Positions 62,521-64,000 of a DNA stretch of 64,000 nucleotides are shown here, piece after piece. The position numbers were made by a program, and so were the translations under genes. How positions within the stretch are numbered: position 1 is the first letter of the stretch; each line of letters opens with the position of its first letter. The stretch spans positions 930,001 through 994,000 of the forward strand of contig JAKUDP010000007.1 in assembly GCA_022570795.1 (NCBI GenBank). Reading direction: 5' to 3'. The notes beneath the pieces were generated by a model. That model saw nothing but the letters and a program-made list of their open reading frames with translations. It was not told the DNA's origin and ran no database searches. Origin of the DNA: Sphaerulina vaccinii. Its lineage: Eukaryota; Ascomycota; Dothideomycetes; Mycosphaerellales; Mycosphaerellaceae.

Positions 62521-63713
62521 ATGCCTCCAATCCGTACGCTTCCGATCGTGAAGCCCATCAGGACCGAACGAACTCACGAAGAGAACCAAGAAAGGTGTGC
62601 ATCTGCTTCACTTACTCATGCACAATGCAGCAATGCTTACTTTTTGATAGAGCCTACATCGCAGCATCCCGACGTAGTGATCGCAGCCTTGAAGCCCGCG
62701 TAGAGTCTGCTCGACGAGCGTCCGAGATCCACAAGAAGCGTACTGGTCGATCATTGCGAGTGAGAGAGGAAGATGTCATGAACGAAGAGATGTACGAAGA
62801 AGAGGATGATGATCTACCGATGCAATTCCGCCGAATCAACGCGCTGAACCCAGGCTTCGCATACAGCGCGTTCAACGAACGAGTCAACAGCTACCTGCAA
62901 GGCCAAATCGGAGTTCGAAACTACCTGCATCAAGCGATATACCAGGCCAACCAGAGCTACAACGCCAACCAATTATTCAACCCCATGATGCAGCATAATC
63001 AGCAACAGCAGTTTCAGATGAGCATGCAGCCTCCTCAACAGAACAATCACAACAGATCTGCCTCGATGGGTACACCACAAGGCTTCGCCAGTCAGCGACA
63101 GTCTCACAACGATGCGAAGGCAGCAGCAGCTGGGTCACCGACACCAGGACTATCGCCCACTGCGACAAGGACGTCGTCTAGCCAGCCTCCTACGCCGCAC
63201 GCACAGCCCCTGCCTTCACCATCATCGGACAATCCATTGACATTCAAGCTTGATCCCAACATGCAACAGCTGGTCGACAATCAATCAAGCGCTTTTGGTG
63301 CACAACCTTACCAGATGTTGGGTAATGTTCCAACACCCTCCAACTACTCGTACCATCCAAATCTTAAATCAGCTAAGCGCGACTCGGGTGCCGGTGTGCG
63401 GACTGGGTTGGACCAGACACTATCACAGTACGGCATGCAGCACAACACCTACTCCAACGGACCTCTGTACCAAGACCCCCAATCTTCGCTTAGCGCACCG
63501 GGCGCATTTGGTGGATATGACTATGGTTTCGACATGCTCAACAGCGACTTCACCAGCGGCAACAACGACTCGAAGTATGCCTTCGACACCGACTTCAGTG
63601 GCAGCGGAGGCCTTACAGGCAATGCCAACAATAGTGGACAGGTGACCCCCGCAGGCATGGAGAACGACTGGAATCCCGACGACTTCTTCAATCTGAACGA
63701 TCCTGTGGCATAA
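62521..63713 (+). CDS. Conserved fungal protein with charged N-terminus and Gln/Asn/Pro-rich body
   Basis: Exons 62521-62594 and 62651-63713, intron 56 bp (gtgtgc..gatag); 378 aa. Spliced start: MPPIRTLPIVKPIRTERTHEENQERAYIAASRRSDRSLEARVESARRASEIHKKRTGRSLRVREEDVMNEEMYEEEDDDLPMQFRRI, a block I associate with a conserved Pezizomycotina protein of unknown function. The remainder is Q/N/S/P-rich with FNPMMQHNQQQQF and an acidic end, WNPDDFFNLNDPVA, which looks like a transactivation-type motif. No TM. A regulatory or condensate-forming role is plausible. Confidence 0.85.
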
Positions 63714-64000
63714 AGCTGACCATCTTCACGGCTATAATCAGATGCCCACGAACCAGGAGTCTTATTAACTTCCGCTTCGCAGCTGGCGACGCACGAGGTT
63801 GCAGATGCGTACGCACCAAGCAGAGATATCTTGCTCGTGCTATGTATTGGAAGCAACAGCGCGTGCCCTACTCTGGAGGACGGCAGCACGTCGCAGATTT
63901 GATGATTGCGTTGTCTCTGCACTGCCACAGGCACCACGGCAGCGTGCGCGTGCAAAGCCTGCGTTGCGGCGGACTTCGCTTCTCAGAGATGAAAATTTCT
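63714..64000. other. 3' flank to window edge
   Basis: 287 bp after the last gene; no feature. Confidence 0.4.

Noticed and set aside
1..64000. Transposons, CRISPR arrays, prophage or viral inserts
   Set aside because: No transposase, reverse transcriptase, integrase, terminal repeats or regular spacer array seen anywhere.

Overview
This is a piece of nuclear genome from a filamentous ascomycete (Pezizomycotina). Genes are dense, lie on both strands, and are split by many 47-65 bp GT-AG introns with CTAAC/CTGAC-like branch points. Several families are typical of filamentous fungi: CFEM and Pth11-type receptors, a HET-domain protein, a HeLo/NACHT-like STAND protein, RTA1, a Grg1-type stress protein, and 'LPxELRN' F-box-like proteins. 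The feel is of a plant-associated dothideomycete, but sequence alone does not fix genus or order. I saw no transposase, CRISPR array or convincing tRNA. Exon structures were worked out by hand from splice sites, frame continuity and family motifs.

Layout. 1-13.6 kb: 3' end of an amino-acid/GABA-type permease; a CFEM receptor and a Pth11-like receptor tail to tail; a histidine phosphatase; a small unknown gene; a degenerate tandem repeat; a broken F-box gene; a PP28/PDAP1 homologue; a BTB protein interrupted by UAG; an F-box-like protein. 14-20.3 kb: a bZIP factor with an 8-nt first exon, a grg1 homologue, and the SAGA deubiquitinase Ubp8. 20.7-26.3 kb: an F-box-like protein, a frameshifted amidase beside a stray copy of its own 3' end, a frameshifted HET protein, and AMMECR1. 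27.4-34.4 kb: a single-exon amidoligase-like protein, an AsaB/GA4-desaturase-like enzyme overlapping a GT31-like glycosyltransferase, a short gene with a mitochondrial-looking N-terminus, and a secreted cysteine-rich protein built from two copies of one module. 35.3-43.7 kb: trehalose phosphorylase (ccg-9 type, one frameshift), ribosomal protein uS10, a Cue3/ASCC2-like CUE protein, a small unknown, and a STAND protein with an altered P-loop and a C-terminal membrane segment. 45.4-53.6 kb: an RTA1 exporter, then a GH105 hydrolase, an MFS transporter and a PL4 lyase. 53.6-64 kb: housekeeping and unknown genes (SmD1, Pkr1, a nuclear-type lysine-rich protein, a tail-anchored secreted protein, a Q-rich conserved protein).

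The most coherent functional unit is 47.7-53.6 kb, a probable rhamnogalacturonan-I utilisation locus. The secreted PL4 lyase would cut the pectin backbone, the MFS protein could import unsaturated oligosaccharides, and the GH105 enzyme, which lacks a signal peptide, would remove the unsaturated uronic acid inside the cell. GH105 and MFS share a 441-bp divergent promoter.

A second theme is damage. Five otherwise recognisable genes carry a stop or frameshift: the F-box gene at 8.0 kb, BTB at 11.8 kb, amidase at 22.9 kb, HET at 24.7 kb and trehalose phosphorylase at 36.0 kb. Two of the indels are in simple runs. They could be real lesions or assembly errors, and reads would decide.
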